Translations under genes and position numbers: made by a program
In this document: positions 24,001 through 36,338 of the stretch, one piece after another
How the letters are laid out: each line of letters starts with the position of its first letter
How positions within the stretch are numbered: the stretch's first letter is position 1
NCBI GenBank assembly: GCA_021234155.1
Contig: JAJEKV010000225.1
Span: forward strand, 434,001 to 498,000
Source of the DNA: Isoetes taiwanensis
Lineage: Eukaryota; Streptophyta; Lycopodiopsida; Isoetales; Isoetaceae
Direction of reading: 5' to 3'
DNA: 64,000 nt
The notes under the pieces: generated by a model
What the model saw: the letters and a program-made list of their open reading frames with translations, nothing else
Told to the model about the DNA's origin: nothing
Databases searched by the model: none

Positions 24001-24410
24001 TTGCTTGATTCACGACGATTAGTTCCGGATAAACAATCTATATTGTGCGCCGGAAAGGAATTCGAAACTCTACTAAAGGATTTGCAAAAGGAATGAAACA
24101 GGAAATTGAGGGGAAGTTTCGCGCGCGAGAACTGAGGTGGTTTTTTTTTTCTTTGGAATGAAGGCAACCGAGGTGCTTTAGGTGCTAAGTGCTTTCGCGT
24201 TTTTTTGGGTAGCATTACCATATTTACACCCCAAGGTATTGTGTTTGCCATATAAATTTCTTTGCTTTTGATTTCTGGAAGAGATGACCATTGATAATTA
24301 TAGCACACAGGGAGCCGATTTGGAGACTTTGCCTCTTTTCGATTTTTAGATCAGCATGCATGATTGTGGGCAAAACAATATCGGGATGTAGTTTTTCCCT
24401 ATGATTTCAG

Positions 24411-24543
24411 ATCGGATTCCAGATTATGGTGGATCTTTAGAGGTGGCGATCTTGGTGTGCAGGCTGGCTCATGGATGGATTGAAAGCTCCATGCCAGTAG
24501 CTGTCGGATCCGGACCATGTCGACCACGCCGTAGTTCGCTTCA
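24411..24543 (+). other. Possible host exon
   Basis: A 133-bp block is preceded by CCCTATGATTTCAG and followed by GTAAGG. One frame is open throughout and reads RIPDYGGSLEVAILVCR, then LAHGWIESSMPVAVGSG. The splice sites and sensible composition suggest a real exon, but I do not recognise the protein. It lies just right of element 2, in sequence that resumes after element B. Confidence 0.3.
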
Positions 24544-24544
24544 G

Positions 24545-26866
24545 TAAGGCCTTATTCATCCGTAAAAATGTACATTATGCTCTTTAAAACAAATGGTGAT
24601 TCGAGGGCAACTATGAAGAGGTCAGGTAATTTCTTGCTTTTAGGACCATAACGGGTGGTTTCCATCGATTTGCAATAAGGCCGGATAATTATCTTTGCAG
24701 ACTTAAGCGCTAATGAATAGGTAATCATGAGATATCATGCTCAATCCCTGTTTTCTTTGCTTTTTATGTGGATAAGAGCAACCGATAAATAGGTAAATGT
24801 TTTTTGGTTTGTTCTTATTGAAAACCAATGCATGCAGGTTGAAGCCCTTGCTGTAATAGTCCTGCAGGTTGTTTTTCTCAAATTAGAGCTTCAAAATTGA
24901 GTTGAGTTAGCTCATGCTTGGAGGTGCCTAATGATGTCCTCATGTACTGCAAAATTGAAATGCATTTCTGCTTACTGTAGCAATTTGACAATCTAAGATG
25001 AAGGATAAGATTGGTTCCTTTACTGTTGGTGATGCCATATCATTATTAGAAGGGGCACAGAATTAGTTTCTTCATGAAGGATTATAGACAACATGCATGT
25101 ATTGCTAGAAATTTTTGTATCCTTTAGCATATCACATATTCTATTCTGCTTATAGAAATGTTATCCATCTATGACAGAAGCTACTACCCAAATCTGTCAC
25201 CTGTCATATTGAAAGTCTAACAATAGGTACGTTTCTTCTTAGATGTTGATTTGGGGGACTTACTGAAGGTGTTCATTCTGTGACGTTCCAAGCCCTACAA
25301 GAAACTCAAGGTTAGACACGCAACTTGAGAAGTTTGTTTGCTAAATTAGAGCATTAAAGCATGCATGCCGCAGTAGTTTCTTTGAGAAATTTAAAAATGG
25401 TACTGCTTTCATAGTTTGTACCTTTCTGCGGCCTCTTCAATGAGTGGCCAGAAGTTCAAAGGACGACCATTTTGTCTATCAATTACCTTAACTCATCATC
25501 TTAGGTCAGACTTTTCTATATTAGATATAGTAGATTAATGATTGGCTACACTTATTTTGACCTGGCAGATATGCATGATGTGAGTTTTCTGAATTAAAGA
25601 TCGAATCACCAATGATATAAAGGTAATCATTTATGTTTGTAACTTTGTTAAGTGTGTAACTTTGCCCAGTCAGCATTGCTCCAGATTATTCTACCTTCAA
25701 TGACTCTTAGCCTATCATATTGTGTAAACCACGGAAGATATTATCCAACATGTCTTCAATAGAAACTCACATGCAAAGGTAATTATAAGTTAATAGATTT
25801 CTATGTTTCAACAGTCTAGGAAAGGAGAAGTATAGGATGCAGGAGGGTTTCTTTATTGTTTAATATTTGTGTCATGTGCAAGCAGTGCAATTAAGGTCGA
25901 TTCATATTCTTTAGTTAGCTATGATTTTATTGTGCTCCTATAATTGTTGTTTGTTAATACCCAAGGAAGAGCTATATTTTGTGCCTTGCATATTATATGT
26001 GTGTTCTGAGTTCAATCGACACTTCTTTGACACTTTCAGTCACACCTTTTATCAGTGCCCAACCTTAACTCCACTTGCTAAAAGTGTTAGCAAGTTATCC
26101 GTAGGATGTGAAATTTGTGAGAGGCAAGCTTTAACATTTGGAGAACAGCTCATGAACTGATATTATTGATTGATTGTGATTAATTTTGATATTATTAAGT
26201 AACATGCACACCATATTAAGCTCCTTGCACTTATTTCTGGATTCTTTTGAGGTTGATGCTGCAAGAATGATCCTATCAGAGGAAAAATTGATCCCTTTTT
26301 GCTGAAAAACATGCATGTAATAGCTATCTGTGTCCGAGATTAATGATTGGCTATACTTATTTTGATCTGGCAGATATGCGTGATGGGAGTTTTCTGCATT
26401 AAAGATCGAACCACCAATGACATAAAGGTAATCATTTATGTTTGTAAGTTTGTTAAGTGTTTGACTTTGCCCAGTTAACATTACTCTAGATTATTCTACC
26501 TCTAATGACTCTGATGCCACTTAAAAATATCATGTATGTGAAGGAAACACAATATTAGATGGTTATTTTTGCAAGCATTCATAAGTAGACTATCGCATTG
26601 TGTTAATACCTAAGGGAAAGCTATATTTTGTGCCTTCCATATTATATGTGTCTTCTGAGTTCAATCGACACGTTTTTGACACTTTCAGTCATACCTTTTA
26701 TCAATGCTGAACCTTAACTCCACTTGCTAAAAGTGTTAACAAGTTGGATGTGAAATTTTGTGAAAGGCAAGCTTTAACATTTGGAGAACAACTCATGAAC
26801 TGATATTATTGATTGATTGTGATTAATTTTGATATTATTAAGTAATATGCACACTATATTAAGCTC
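24545..26866. repeat. Host-like AT-rich DNA with a tandem duplication
   Basis: No gene recognised. A unit of about 700-800 bp is duplicated: 25538-25720 matches 26337-26512, and 25948-26240 matches 26603-26866. The second copy continues at 51071 because element B is inserted in it. The unoccupied first copy reads AAGCTCCTTGCACTTATTTC (26218-26237). Confidence 0.7.
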
Positions 26867-27070
26867 CTTTCAAGTCGTATTTAATTAAAGTGGGACAAAT
26901 CTTGAATTTTGGGACTCGGACTGAAAATGGGACTCACACACCATAAAAGAAATTTCTGAATTGATTGCTTGAATAGAATTACACATGACACACATAGAAT
27001 TGGGTTACTTGTTTTCCTCATAAATTTTACAAACCACTAGTTGAGATAGTTTTCAAACTTCTCAATATTA

Positions 27071-29990
27071 TGTGCCCTCATACAATGATATAGCATGGAG
27101 GTTGCTCATGGCCTTGTCCATCTCCCTTCTTGGGATCTTGTGTGTGTTGTCCTTTGCAACGTGAGAACTTGGATATGACCATACCACACACTCCACCAAT
27201 TCCCTCCTTTGAGGGTCAGCATAATTTGCCCTCCACTTCTTCTCCCAGCAGTCAGTGTATTGCTCCTTCAAGTTGCCCTTCTTGTGTCTCCCAATGGGCT
27301 CCCAATATTGAATTTGGAATCCAGGACGCAACTCCTCTCCATCAGGCATAGTGGTGGTTACATCAGAGAGTGCCACCCCTAACCATATTGGACAGTCCTC
27401 ATCATCGAAGGCCTTACTAGCACAAAGTATCCTTCCTTGATGTCCTCAAAGGGATCCCACTCAGGAAGATCAAACCACTTCGGCTTTGAGGCCTTACTTC
27501 CCACAAACCACTTGGAACCCTTGTTGGGACCCAAGTGAGCATTCTTAGACGTGCTTGCACCTTGAGAACCCTCCCATCTTGACTCTGGCAAGAACCCGTC
27601 TCTTAGCTCCCTCCCACATGGGCTGTTCAGTTTCCAAGCATGTCACAACTTTCTCCGAAGACTTGATTAGGAGTCCATTTGATTTTTCTTAAGAGTGGAG
27701 GTGTGCTTTCCATTTGAACATCATCCCGGTGTGTTATGTAATCCTTGATGCCCTTCACCGGTTGGCTAGAGTCTTTTTGTCTTGAAGGGAGGTAGTGGTT
27801 TTGGTTGCCCTTTAGGAATGAGAACTTCACCAAAAAGCACCCCTTTGCCACAACTCGATACCTTGTACAGGCATCCACAACTTGTCACCGGTCTCCACTT
27901 ATATTGCATGATTGGTATTCCATCCCTAACCCAAAACTTGAACTGAAGTGGCTTTGTGTGTCCTGTCAACTGGTCCTTACCATCTAGCAAGTATCCTTCT
28001 ACAAATGATTTCCAATCGCAACCTCATCCATCAAGAAAGCCATTGGGTTGGGGTCAATGCGACTCTCAAACACATCCATTAGTTCGGGGGGAGAGTGGTC
28101 GTTTTTCTCTCTTGAGCTTGGTGGAGAAAGTTCCAAAGAATCCATCTATATCATCATGCATTATGCCCAACCATCATGAATCCCACTTTCACAACTTTGA
28201 ATACTCCCACTTCTTTGTCCAAGTATGACATTGCCCCAAACATCCATCTATTCTTGTTTTTTTTCCAACAGTTGTCCAACTGAACACATAGCTCCTCGAG
28301 GCGGTGATTTCTCAAGTGGGGAAATCATCCCAAGTCCTCCTTGATTCACTAGACACCTTGGATGTGAGCTTTTTTTATCGCCTTTGGTAACAAAGCGGTT
28401 GATCATCCATCAAAGCCTCAAAATGGGTCTTTGAGGGGAATACCTCCTCCCTTCTATCGATCCTTTCTCTAGTGTTCTCGGGCACTTGAAAATAGAGCTC
28501 ACATGGAAGTTTGGATCATCTCTCCATAGATCAAGCACAAAATGACCATATGTTCCAGTTCCATGACCATGTGTTAATACACCCTTGGACTTACTTTCAT
28601 CTGAAAAGCGTTTTGACAACGCTTGGGTAAAGGATCTAGCTTTGGCAAGAAAGTCTTGTGTTGGTCCATCTTATCATGAATTATACACAAAAATTTGTCC
28701 ATTTTGCATCTCGAGAAAATGTTCTCCACTTTGCCAATACAACTGTCTACATGATATTTGGTCCCTTTGGTGATCGCAAATTGCTCCCTAATTGCCATTC
28801 TTTCTTTCTCTATTGCGGTTGATGCAAGTGTATCCTTGAGTTGAATGCAAGTGTTGCACTTTGAGAATGGCATGTGTTGTAGGACACTCACGCCCCAGAA
28901 GTGAGTGCTCCATAACTTCATGAAATGTGATTGAGAAAGAGGCCTACCTCCCAATAGTTTCTAGGATGGAGTTGACCTCCTTAAGGCACTCCTTCGGATA
29001 TAGTGTTGTGGCAACACTCTTTGCACCACTCGCACACCAGGTGCTCGTTCACCTCGACTTGTGAGGCATAGATTGAGACATGTATCTCACAAAGCTCAAG
29101 AAGACTGCAATGGCCTTTAGAGTATTTGCTCTAGTTTTTCAAAGTGAGTGCATTACCATGTTGGAACAAAGTGTGCCTTTTCTAACCTGCTCCCAAGATC
29201 ACGTAAAATGAAGACTTGCTCACCCCAAGAATCCATCTCAATGCTCTCATACATACCTTCATGCCCCTCAATTGATATAGTAGCCGTCCTATGTTTTCAT
29301 CATAGCCGGAATTCCTACACAAGAAGTAAATGAAATTAATCCTATCTTTTTGAAGTCTGTCCAATGTATTGGGACCTTATCCGCACGAGGTCATCCACAT
29401 TGTCTTGCCTTGTGCAATCTAGGTTGCAACACTCTTGTCCCCTAATTGCCTCGGGTTTTCTTTGGTTGGTGCCATACTTTCCATCCTTTCTAAATATTTG
29501 TCACTTCTAGGCCTCTTGGGCACCTTTTGGCTGCCTTTTATGAAAGACATAGCGTCTCTTCCTTGTGATCAAAGGATGCTCATCGACCACCAAATCTTCC
29601 ACATGGCCTTGGGTGGGCCTTGGGGTGTGTAGTTCAATAGGGGCAATCTAGAGTATCACCATTCTTGTGTGTAATATATCTAATTGGCCATCTCAACTGA
29701 GCTTGGGACTCGGAGACCACGAGCACACAATGCAATCACTAGAGCTTCCACGGGACATGATTGTATCAACCCGATAAGAAGCTTCACAATGCCAACTCCA
29801 AGATGTTCATCTCCCAGCCTCTCATCATTCACACTATCAAATGGATCAAACTGCGGTTATTATACCCTCTGTAAATACCGCCCAGTTTGCAAGGGTGCAA
29901 CAAAAGGCAACCCATCTTCCTCCATTGGAGCCTAGGGCAATGACCTCCTTTGGACTTCCCCTGGCTCCATTTTACTCATCTCACATGTTC
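27071..29990 (-). pseudogene. DUF7869-type DDE-like transposase of element B (frameshifted)
   Basis: Homologous along its whole length to the gene of element A, on the opposite strand. It carries CNTCIQLK, IHDKMDQHKT (28640-28680), then LDNCWKKNKNRW near 28250, where the frame around the Asp is correct, unlike in A. After that come a broken GHTHDDID region near 28160, DGIPIMQYKWRP (about 27900), ALSDVTTTMP and QIQYWEPIGRHKKGNL (27250-27370). Many one-base shifts split it into frames of 60-126 codons. A and B are damaged at different places, so a common intact ancestor can be inferred. The 5' end faces the AT-rich spacer at 30000. Confidence 0.7.
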
Positions 29991-29999
29991 TGAATGAAA

Positions 30000-30290
30000 A
30001 AGCTCACATTAAAACCATATAGCCCCAAACACCACAAATATGACCATATGAACCATATAAAACCATACAAACATATTAAATATAATCATATTATATCATA
30101 CAACCATATTAACTAAAATCATACAACCATATTAACTAAAATCATATAACCATATTAAAGCATACAACCACACTCATTCTAAACCATATGTAAACATTGT
30201 AAACATATATAACCATTGAAACTATTCAACCATTGAAACCTTATTAAATACATAAGATAACATATATAAACATATAACCTACCCTTTCAT
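30000..30290. repeat. AT-rich ACCATAT(A) repeats, divergent promoter region
   Basis: Repeats of AACCATATTA and CATACAACC fill this stretch. It lies upstream of the minus-strand transposase gene. The matching part of element A (13290-13360, TATGGTTCATATGGTT) is much shorter. It could hold promoter or binding sites (inference). Confidence 0.5.
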
Positions 30291-31470
30291 ATCTTGTCAT
30301 GTCCACGTGGCCTCTTGAGAGGTGAAACCGTGGCCATGTCAACAATCCGCTGCTTGCTTTCGTCATGGAGGGCATGGCCCTGCGTGACAATGGTTTTATT
30401 ATTGCACTTTTACGAGGTTCGGGGTGCGGCCGTAAGTCTTTGCACCCTCTTCCTCTCCCCGACCATTCTTCCTCCCTGTTTTTCTCTGATCACTCATCCT
30501 CCCCCTGTTTCCTTAGAGCCAGCTTTACCCGTCGGTGATCGATCGGTAGCGGCGATTCAAGGCCATCTTATGTGATGGCTTGGTCGACGGATCGGGGCGC
30601 TTCAGGCCCGAAGTTCTCATGATTCATTGTTCGAGCGGGCGTTGCTACTGAGAAGAAAGTGAGGCCCTTTTTAGTCTTTGCTTTTTAGTTTTACGTAAGT
30701 CCTTTAGTGCATTTTTACTTATATTACATTTGTTAGAGGCTCTTATTGATCCACGATACAATTCTGACCCAGAAATCCTTATTCACGCTTTGCCAACGAC
30801 TATACCCACATGGAAGGCGAACTTCGGGAAGCCTCCTCCTCATCAAACAAATCTTCGGGTATGTTTTTGTAATATCATACCCTTTTTAATCTCATTTTCT
30901 GCATCTTGTTCTCCTTTGTTCTCTGTACTCTTCTCTCTTGTTCTCTGTTTTTCTCATTGATCTCACTAAATCTCTTCATTTATCATTTTTCCCTTTGTAT
31001 TGTTTTCTGTTTTTGTTATCTTTTTCTTGCTTGTGGTTGAATTGAATACATTATGCGAGGCACAAGTGAGAATAGTCGTTAGAGTAGTAGCAAGCAACCA
31101 GAGATAGAAATCATCGAGAGACCGGGTGTTAGGAACTAAGATATTGCGAGCATTAAGAACATAACTAGGAATGTCTTTCTCCGGCCAAGAACTAAGAATA
31201 GGAATTGCTTCCACGGAATCTCCATTTCTAACTCACGGCAAATCCCGCTGCGGGGAGACATGCGAGAAGGGAGTGGCGAGTTGGGAATACTTCACTTGCC
31301 AGCAGTCCGGGGAAGTACAGGGGCCTTCTTCTCGACTACAGTCGAGAACTCCCGATTTCAGGCGCAGAAGAGGGAGTGTACACTCGGGTTGTTGGCGGTT
31401 GAGGGATTCTCGACTCGCGATTAGGGGATTGCACCGACTACCCAATGTCTTCACATTCTTTAGAACCACT
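30291..31470. other. Element B cargo, left part, no gene recognised
   Basis: Several short open frames on both strands, none with a motif I recognise. The stretch has no counterpart in element A. Confidence 0.35.
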
Positions 31471-31477
31471 CTTGCAG

Positions 31478-32600
31478 CCTTCTCGACTCGTGAGTCGAGA
31501 ATGTGATACCGCCAATGGCTCTTTGTGCGGTCGCGAGTGCCTCCACCGATCGAGCCACTCTCCTTGAACCATGCTCATCGAATATTGCGAAGAGGACTGG
31601 CTCGGCGGGTGGAGGCCTCGGCGACTAACCGCGAAGTTGCTGGCCGCTTTCTCGACTCGTGAGTGAAAATCCAGGCTCTAGTGCACTCTAGAGCTGGCAC
31701 AGAGCGATCTTAACCACTCTCCTTCTATCTTCCGGACATTGCGAAGGGAAGTGGTTTTCACTGCGGCAGGCCAACTCTTAGCAACCCAATTCTCTGTGTG
31801 TGGCGCGATGGCCTCTACCCAATCAAAGACCGTCTCGCCGAACCATCTTCGCCGAATATTGCGAAGGGGATGGGCTCGATTGGGTGGAGGCCTCGGCGAC
31901 TAACCTGAAGGTGCTTGCCGCTTTCTCCGACTTTCGTGAGTGAGAAACGTTTCCAGCTACGCCAACCTCTAGAGGACTGTAAGAATCTTAACAACTCTCC
32001 TTCTATCTTCCACGGACATTGCGAAGGGAAGTTGTTTTGATCTGTGAGGCCAACTCTTAGCAACCCACGTGGAAACCACAGAGCTTGTTGTATGCATTCT
32101 CGGCCAAGGAAGTGGGAATGCCTTACCCAAACCAAGCACTCCATGTGTACCATCCAGGAGTTCTCGATGGCTAAGGCATTCTCGACTTTGGCGTAGTCGA
32201 GAATATAGACAAGCCAACTCCAATGCCGTGGAAACCATAGAGCTTGTTGTGCGCATTTCGCCTCGCGAAGGTGGGGAATGCCTTAACCAACGAACGCACT
32301 TTCGGTGTACTAACCGGAGTTCGGATGGCAAAGGCATTCGACTTGCGAAGTCGAGAATGTAGACAACGGCGATAACGATCGCATTCGGACTGGGTGGAGG
32401 CCTCTACAACTAACCACGGGGAAACCACGGAGAGGAAGCCAAGGCTTGCATTCTCTACAAATCACGCACTTTGTATTCTCTTTTTTAGTCCCAAGTGCCT
32501 CTAGCCTCATCTGAGCCACTCTCCCTTGAACCATCTTCCTCGAATATTGCGAAGAGGAGTGGTTCGACTGGGTGGAGGCCCCTCAGACTAACTACAAGAG
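31478..32600 (+). repeat. GC-rich complex repeat array with palindromes
   Basis: Units spaced about 280-290 bp contain CGAATATTGCGAAG, GGGTGGAGGCCTCGGCGACTAAC and GCCAACTCTTAGCAACCC (copies at 31577/31855/32530, 31604/31888/32573, 31769/32049). Between them are palindrome copies at 31478-31501, 31649-31668, 31921-31946, about 32173-32205 and 32333-32358. Each unit also has a short hairpin, such as CCACT...AGTGG around 31714-31753. No coding potential is evident. Confidence 0.7.
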
Positions 32601-33786
32601 GATGCATTTGAACCGCTTCTCTGGGCCTTAGACCTAGCCTGATCTATGTACAACATTCCAAGAAAACACTCCATGAAAAAAGACACCTAAAAGCGGGCTG
32701 TTCATTAACCCCGATCCATTGTTTCCTTGCTTAGGAGCATCTCTCAACCCGGAGAGTAAATCATCTCGAAGCTGAAAAATCTTTGGACAAAGAAACAATG
32801 AATCCGTCGAGCTTATCGGCCGGTTCCATTATTTAAACACGAGGCGGCATGTTCAACAAAGCGAAATAACATAGGCATCTACGAAACTCACCTCTTCTTG
32901 CGGTAATTCCTTGGGCCTTTGTATCCGCGGATCCGCGACCTCACCTAGAGTCTTTGCTTCTTCTGTCGGTCTCTTCAAGAGTGTATTTCGCATCTAATAC
33001 TTGTATCAGCTGCGATTTCGCGTATCCCCGTTCCATGGCGCCCTTGATGTAGAGTTCCGTATCGGCGGCTCCTCTCGCTTCCTACCTTAGCTCCGTGCTC
33101 ATCGATCAAATCAAGCTGCTTGCAATAGGGCCAGCGGTCGGGAAAAACACATATGCAAATTATTTGTTAGCGGCTTACGCATCGGCGCCATTCCGAAGTC
33201 GCTAACGGTCGATGCTCCCCTCCGAACTTCGAGGTCCCCAATGCATGAGGGAAGATAAACTAGGCTCGCTCACTTAGTCCCTTGATGTGATTAAATTTGA
33301 AATAGTGTTTGGGCGGGCTAAAGCCTACCGTCTTTGTACCCTTAGCAGCTTCTTTTCATAAATGATTGCATGTCCTTAACTTCAAATTAAAGAACCGCGC
33401 TAGATCTTTTTACATGCAGTCCTAAAAACTCACAACGCGGAGGAGACTTAATTCTGAGAGGGGTCGAAGAGGATGAGAGGGCATAGAGACATGACTCCGT
33501 CAAGAAAGAAGCGGAGGATGCTTCTACAGCGGCAACAAGAAGAAGAAGACAAACACCCGGGTGAGCTCGAGGTTTTTCTTTTGTCGGAATACCTTATGCT
33601 GATCCATCCTTTCTTCTTGCGGCATTCACCTCGGACTCCTTTGGTGATCAGCGGCGAACTCCATTCTTAGTCATCGAGGGATTTGGAGACGAGCTTCTTG
33701 AAACAGCAAAGCAGATTCTTGGTGGTATGTCGAGGTATCGACAAGTGGGAAGGAGAAAGATCTGTTTCTACACCAAAGGGACAAGA
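32601..33786. other. Element B cargo next to the Gypsy insertion
   Basis: GC-richer than its surroundings. A short plus-strand frame (33473-33670) begins MRGHRDMTPSRKKRRML, a basic stretch, and a further frame is cut by the Gypsy element at 33791. I recognise no domain. It would be continuous with 45810 onward in the empty site. Confidence 0.35.
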
Positions 33787-33791
33787 AGAGC

Positions 33792-36223
33792 TGTTGCCCC
33801 TTTTTGGGCAACATGGACCATCATGATACCTAGAGTTTCAAGATTGGAAGATACTTGTCAAAGTTTGGAAGACTTGTGGTTTCTTTTGAGGTTTCATCTT
33901 AAGTTACTTTCTCATCACTCATATGGTAAGAGTTAGTGCTATTTTGATCCTGCTAGAGTTTGGAAGAAATTGGTTCAAGTTTGGAAGACCCTTGGGATCT
34001 TGGTTGTATAGCCTAATTCTTTCCTTTGAGGAAGTTTTCTAGTTACATTCTTATTTCTTGAAGACCCGGGCAAAAGAATATTGCAAACTATACAAGGAGT
34101 CATTACCATGTTGCTCATATTCACTCATATGAAACTAAATGGAGTTGCACCCATGATTTGGAAGTCACACATATGAAGATGCACTTAGAAGTGGAATTGC
34201 TCTTATTTTGGCCTTGAAGATTGGAAGACCTTTTTAGAAGTTTGGAAGACCCTAGGGCCTTGAGCAAAGTTATGTTCATCATAAGGTATGATTTGAGCTT
34301 TTGAGATATGATCATGTGCTGGGGGTTCCAGCCTTCATCCATTTCATCCATCCTACATCCACCTTCCTTTCATTTTTTATATACCTCATTTTCACCTGTC
34401 ATGCCTTCTTTCATTACCTCACTACCTATATTTTATTGGCCTCACCTCCACTTGTGAATTGCTCTCAAGAGATCATGAAAAACCTCAAGAGCAAAGAAGC
34501 TTGAATTTTACCTTCATTCTATCACCCTAAATCCTACCATAGCCTTTTTTTTTCCTATTTTTCCACCCTTTTCCTATGATTTTTCACCATTTCAAGGTTG
34601 AAAATTCATTGACCATAGTCAAAATGGCCAAAATTTCAAGTATCTCAATTTGACTGAAAACACTCTAGATTTGAAGCTTGGCAAAAAATAGCTAGGTTGG
34701 CCTTTTCAAAATTCAAAAAGACATGGGAAACCCTCAAATATCATTTCTTGGGATCGTGCCAAAAAATAAAAACCTATTCTAGCCTATCTACCCTATCTAA
34801 TTTTGCATAGTTCAGTCACCCCCATTTTTCCCGCGATGGCGTGTAAGGGGGGCGGAACTGTTTGGGTGTCCCCTCTGCGTGTACGCAAATTTAATATTTG
34901 CTCTGCATTATTCCTTATATACCTTAGCCGCCCGGACTTCGTTTGTGCACATGGGATATATAAGCCCTTGAGAATTTTTGATAAACCCTAAGAAATAGAG
35001 GAACTGCTAAATTCCGCCAATTAGGTGCCTAAACTGATTGAATCCGCCCGCCAATTTCCCGAAATTAGTTCCTAAACCTTTTCGAAACCCCTGGAACCCT
35101 TTGTGGCACTTGATTGATAGAAACTTGCTTTCCAGATTAGGTAGGAAATCATTGAGCCGAATTTGGTTTTGGGAAGGATGATTTTTTAATGGGAATCTGA
35201 GATCATTTTTACCCCCTAGGAGATATACCTCGTGATGCAGGCGATTTCTATATTCACGATATTCTCTTGATCTGTTCTACCTCAAATTACGCTAATCTGC
35301 TTTCGAGATTGAAGATTGGTTTGTATTTTGATTGAAGGCCAGGCTTCTGTTGTGACTTATTTGACATCAAAACTCCCTCTTGCTACTCAAATTATCTTAT
35401 TATTTTCTCTTTACGATAATTTTTGGGTTTTGAAGTTGACAATGCCTTGGGATCTGTTCTCAAGCATTATCACAGGTATTACTTGGCGAGAATTCTAAAC
35501 TCTGTGATATCTTATGATTTGAATGCATATTCATTGCTGGACAAATAGTGTTTCCATCTTCTTTTGTTTCAAGTTGTTACTTGCTGTCTAAACTAATAGA
35601 AACCAGATATTTAAAGTAGAATCAAATTAATAGTCGTGTCCCATTCTTTAAAAGGTTTGAGTATTGCTTATATGTAAAGAAAACAAAGAAAAATAGTTTT
35701 TCCATAAGCGTCATAAAGCTGTGTAAATCGAGACTTTGGCCCATCTCATTAAATATCATAGTGTTTGCTTGTCAAGAAAACCTTATGCACATGATCTAGA
35801 GTTTATTTTGAATTTGTTTATACAAATTCCAACTCAAGATTTATCACCAAACTATATTTGCAAATTTTGGCTCTCTGTTTTGGCATTGACCAATTTTTTG
35901 GTGAACTTTGACATTGATTTTCTTGGTCTTCCCTATCCAAATCGAGACAGGACTTTCACCGAGTGGTTCCCTCTACTTGTCTATAACTCATACCAAAAAC
36001 CAAAACTCAAAAATCTTAAAGGGTGTGGACTGCAAGATTGATTTTTGCTCGGCAGCTTTTTTTACGCCGGGGGATTTGTAGTGATTTTGACAAAACCAGC
36101 ATTTGAAATTGAGTTCTTTTGCTTTATATGATTAAGGATTGATCACCCTAAGTGATCTGGAGGTCTGACAGTTTGTTTACACTTCCTTTGAGGTTAGGCT
36201 AAAATTCAGGTTTTAGGCTAACA
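33792..36223 (+). repeat. 5' LTR of the Gypsy element
   Basis: 2432 bp, long for a plant LTR. A TATA-like CCTTATATACC sits at 34911-34921, and TTATTTTTC/CTTTATATG motifs lie toward the end. Open frames inside are not conserved between the LTRs. The primer-binding site probably starts at TGGAGGTCCTAGAGATC just after the LTR (36227). Confidence 0.9.
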
Positions 36224-36338
36224 TTTTGGAGGTCCTAGAGATCTTTACACGGAAATTGAACTCAATGGCACCAAGGAAGCTTTTGAGTCTGGCTGAACCA
36301 CACGGGGAGACAAATCAACCAGATTTGGTAGGGTAAGC

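Larger units (their letters stand above)
17277..24231. mobile_element. Element 2: 7.0-kb DNA transposon with transposase, FCP1-like and RING-like genes
   Basis: Left TIR begins GGGTGTAAATATGATAATG at 17277; the right end (24201-24231) is its inverse with one mismatch over about 30 bp, and the similarity continues imperfectly into GTGCTTTAGGTGCT. TSD CAAG at 17273-17276 and 24232-24235. Genes: DDE-like transposase (plus, 17552-20712), FCP1-like phosphatase (minus, 21152-21867) and coiled-coil/RING-like gene (minus, 22190-24000). The transposase and minus-strand gene are homologous to those of element 1, which also has GGGTG termini and a 4-bp TSD. Confidence 0.8.

Noticed and set aside
13821-29935. 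A single very large inverted duplication of the host
   Set aside because: The similarity between 11.4-16.5 kb and 26.9-51.1 kb ends exactly at TIRs with different target duplications, so these are two insertions of one transposon family.
34301-35498. Open frames inside the LTRs
   Set aside because: They are not kept between the two LTRs and lie in non-coding LTR sequence.
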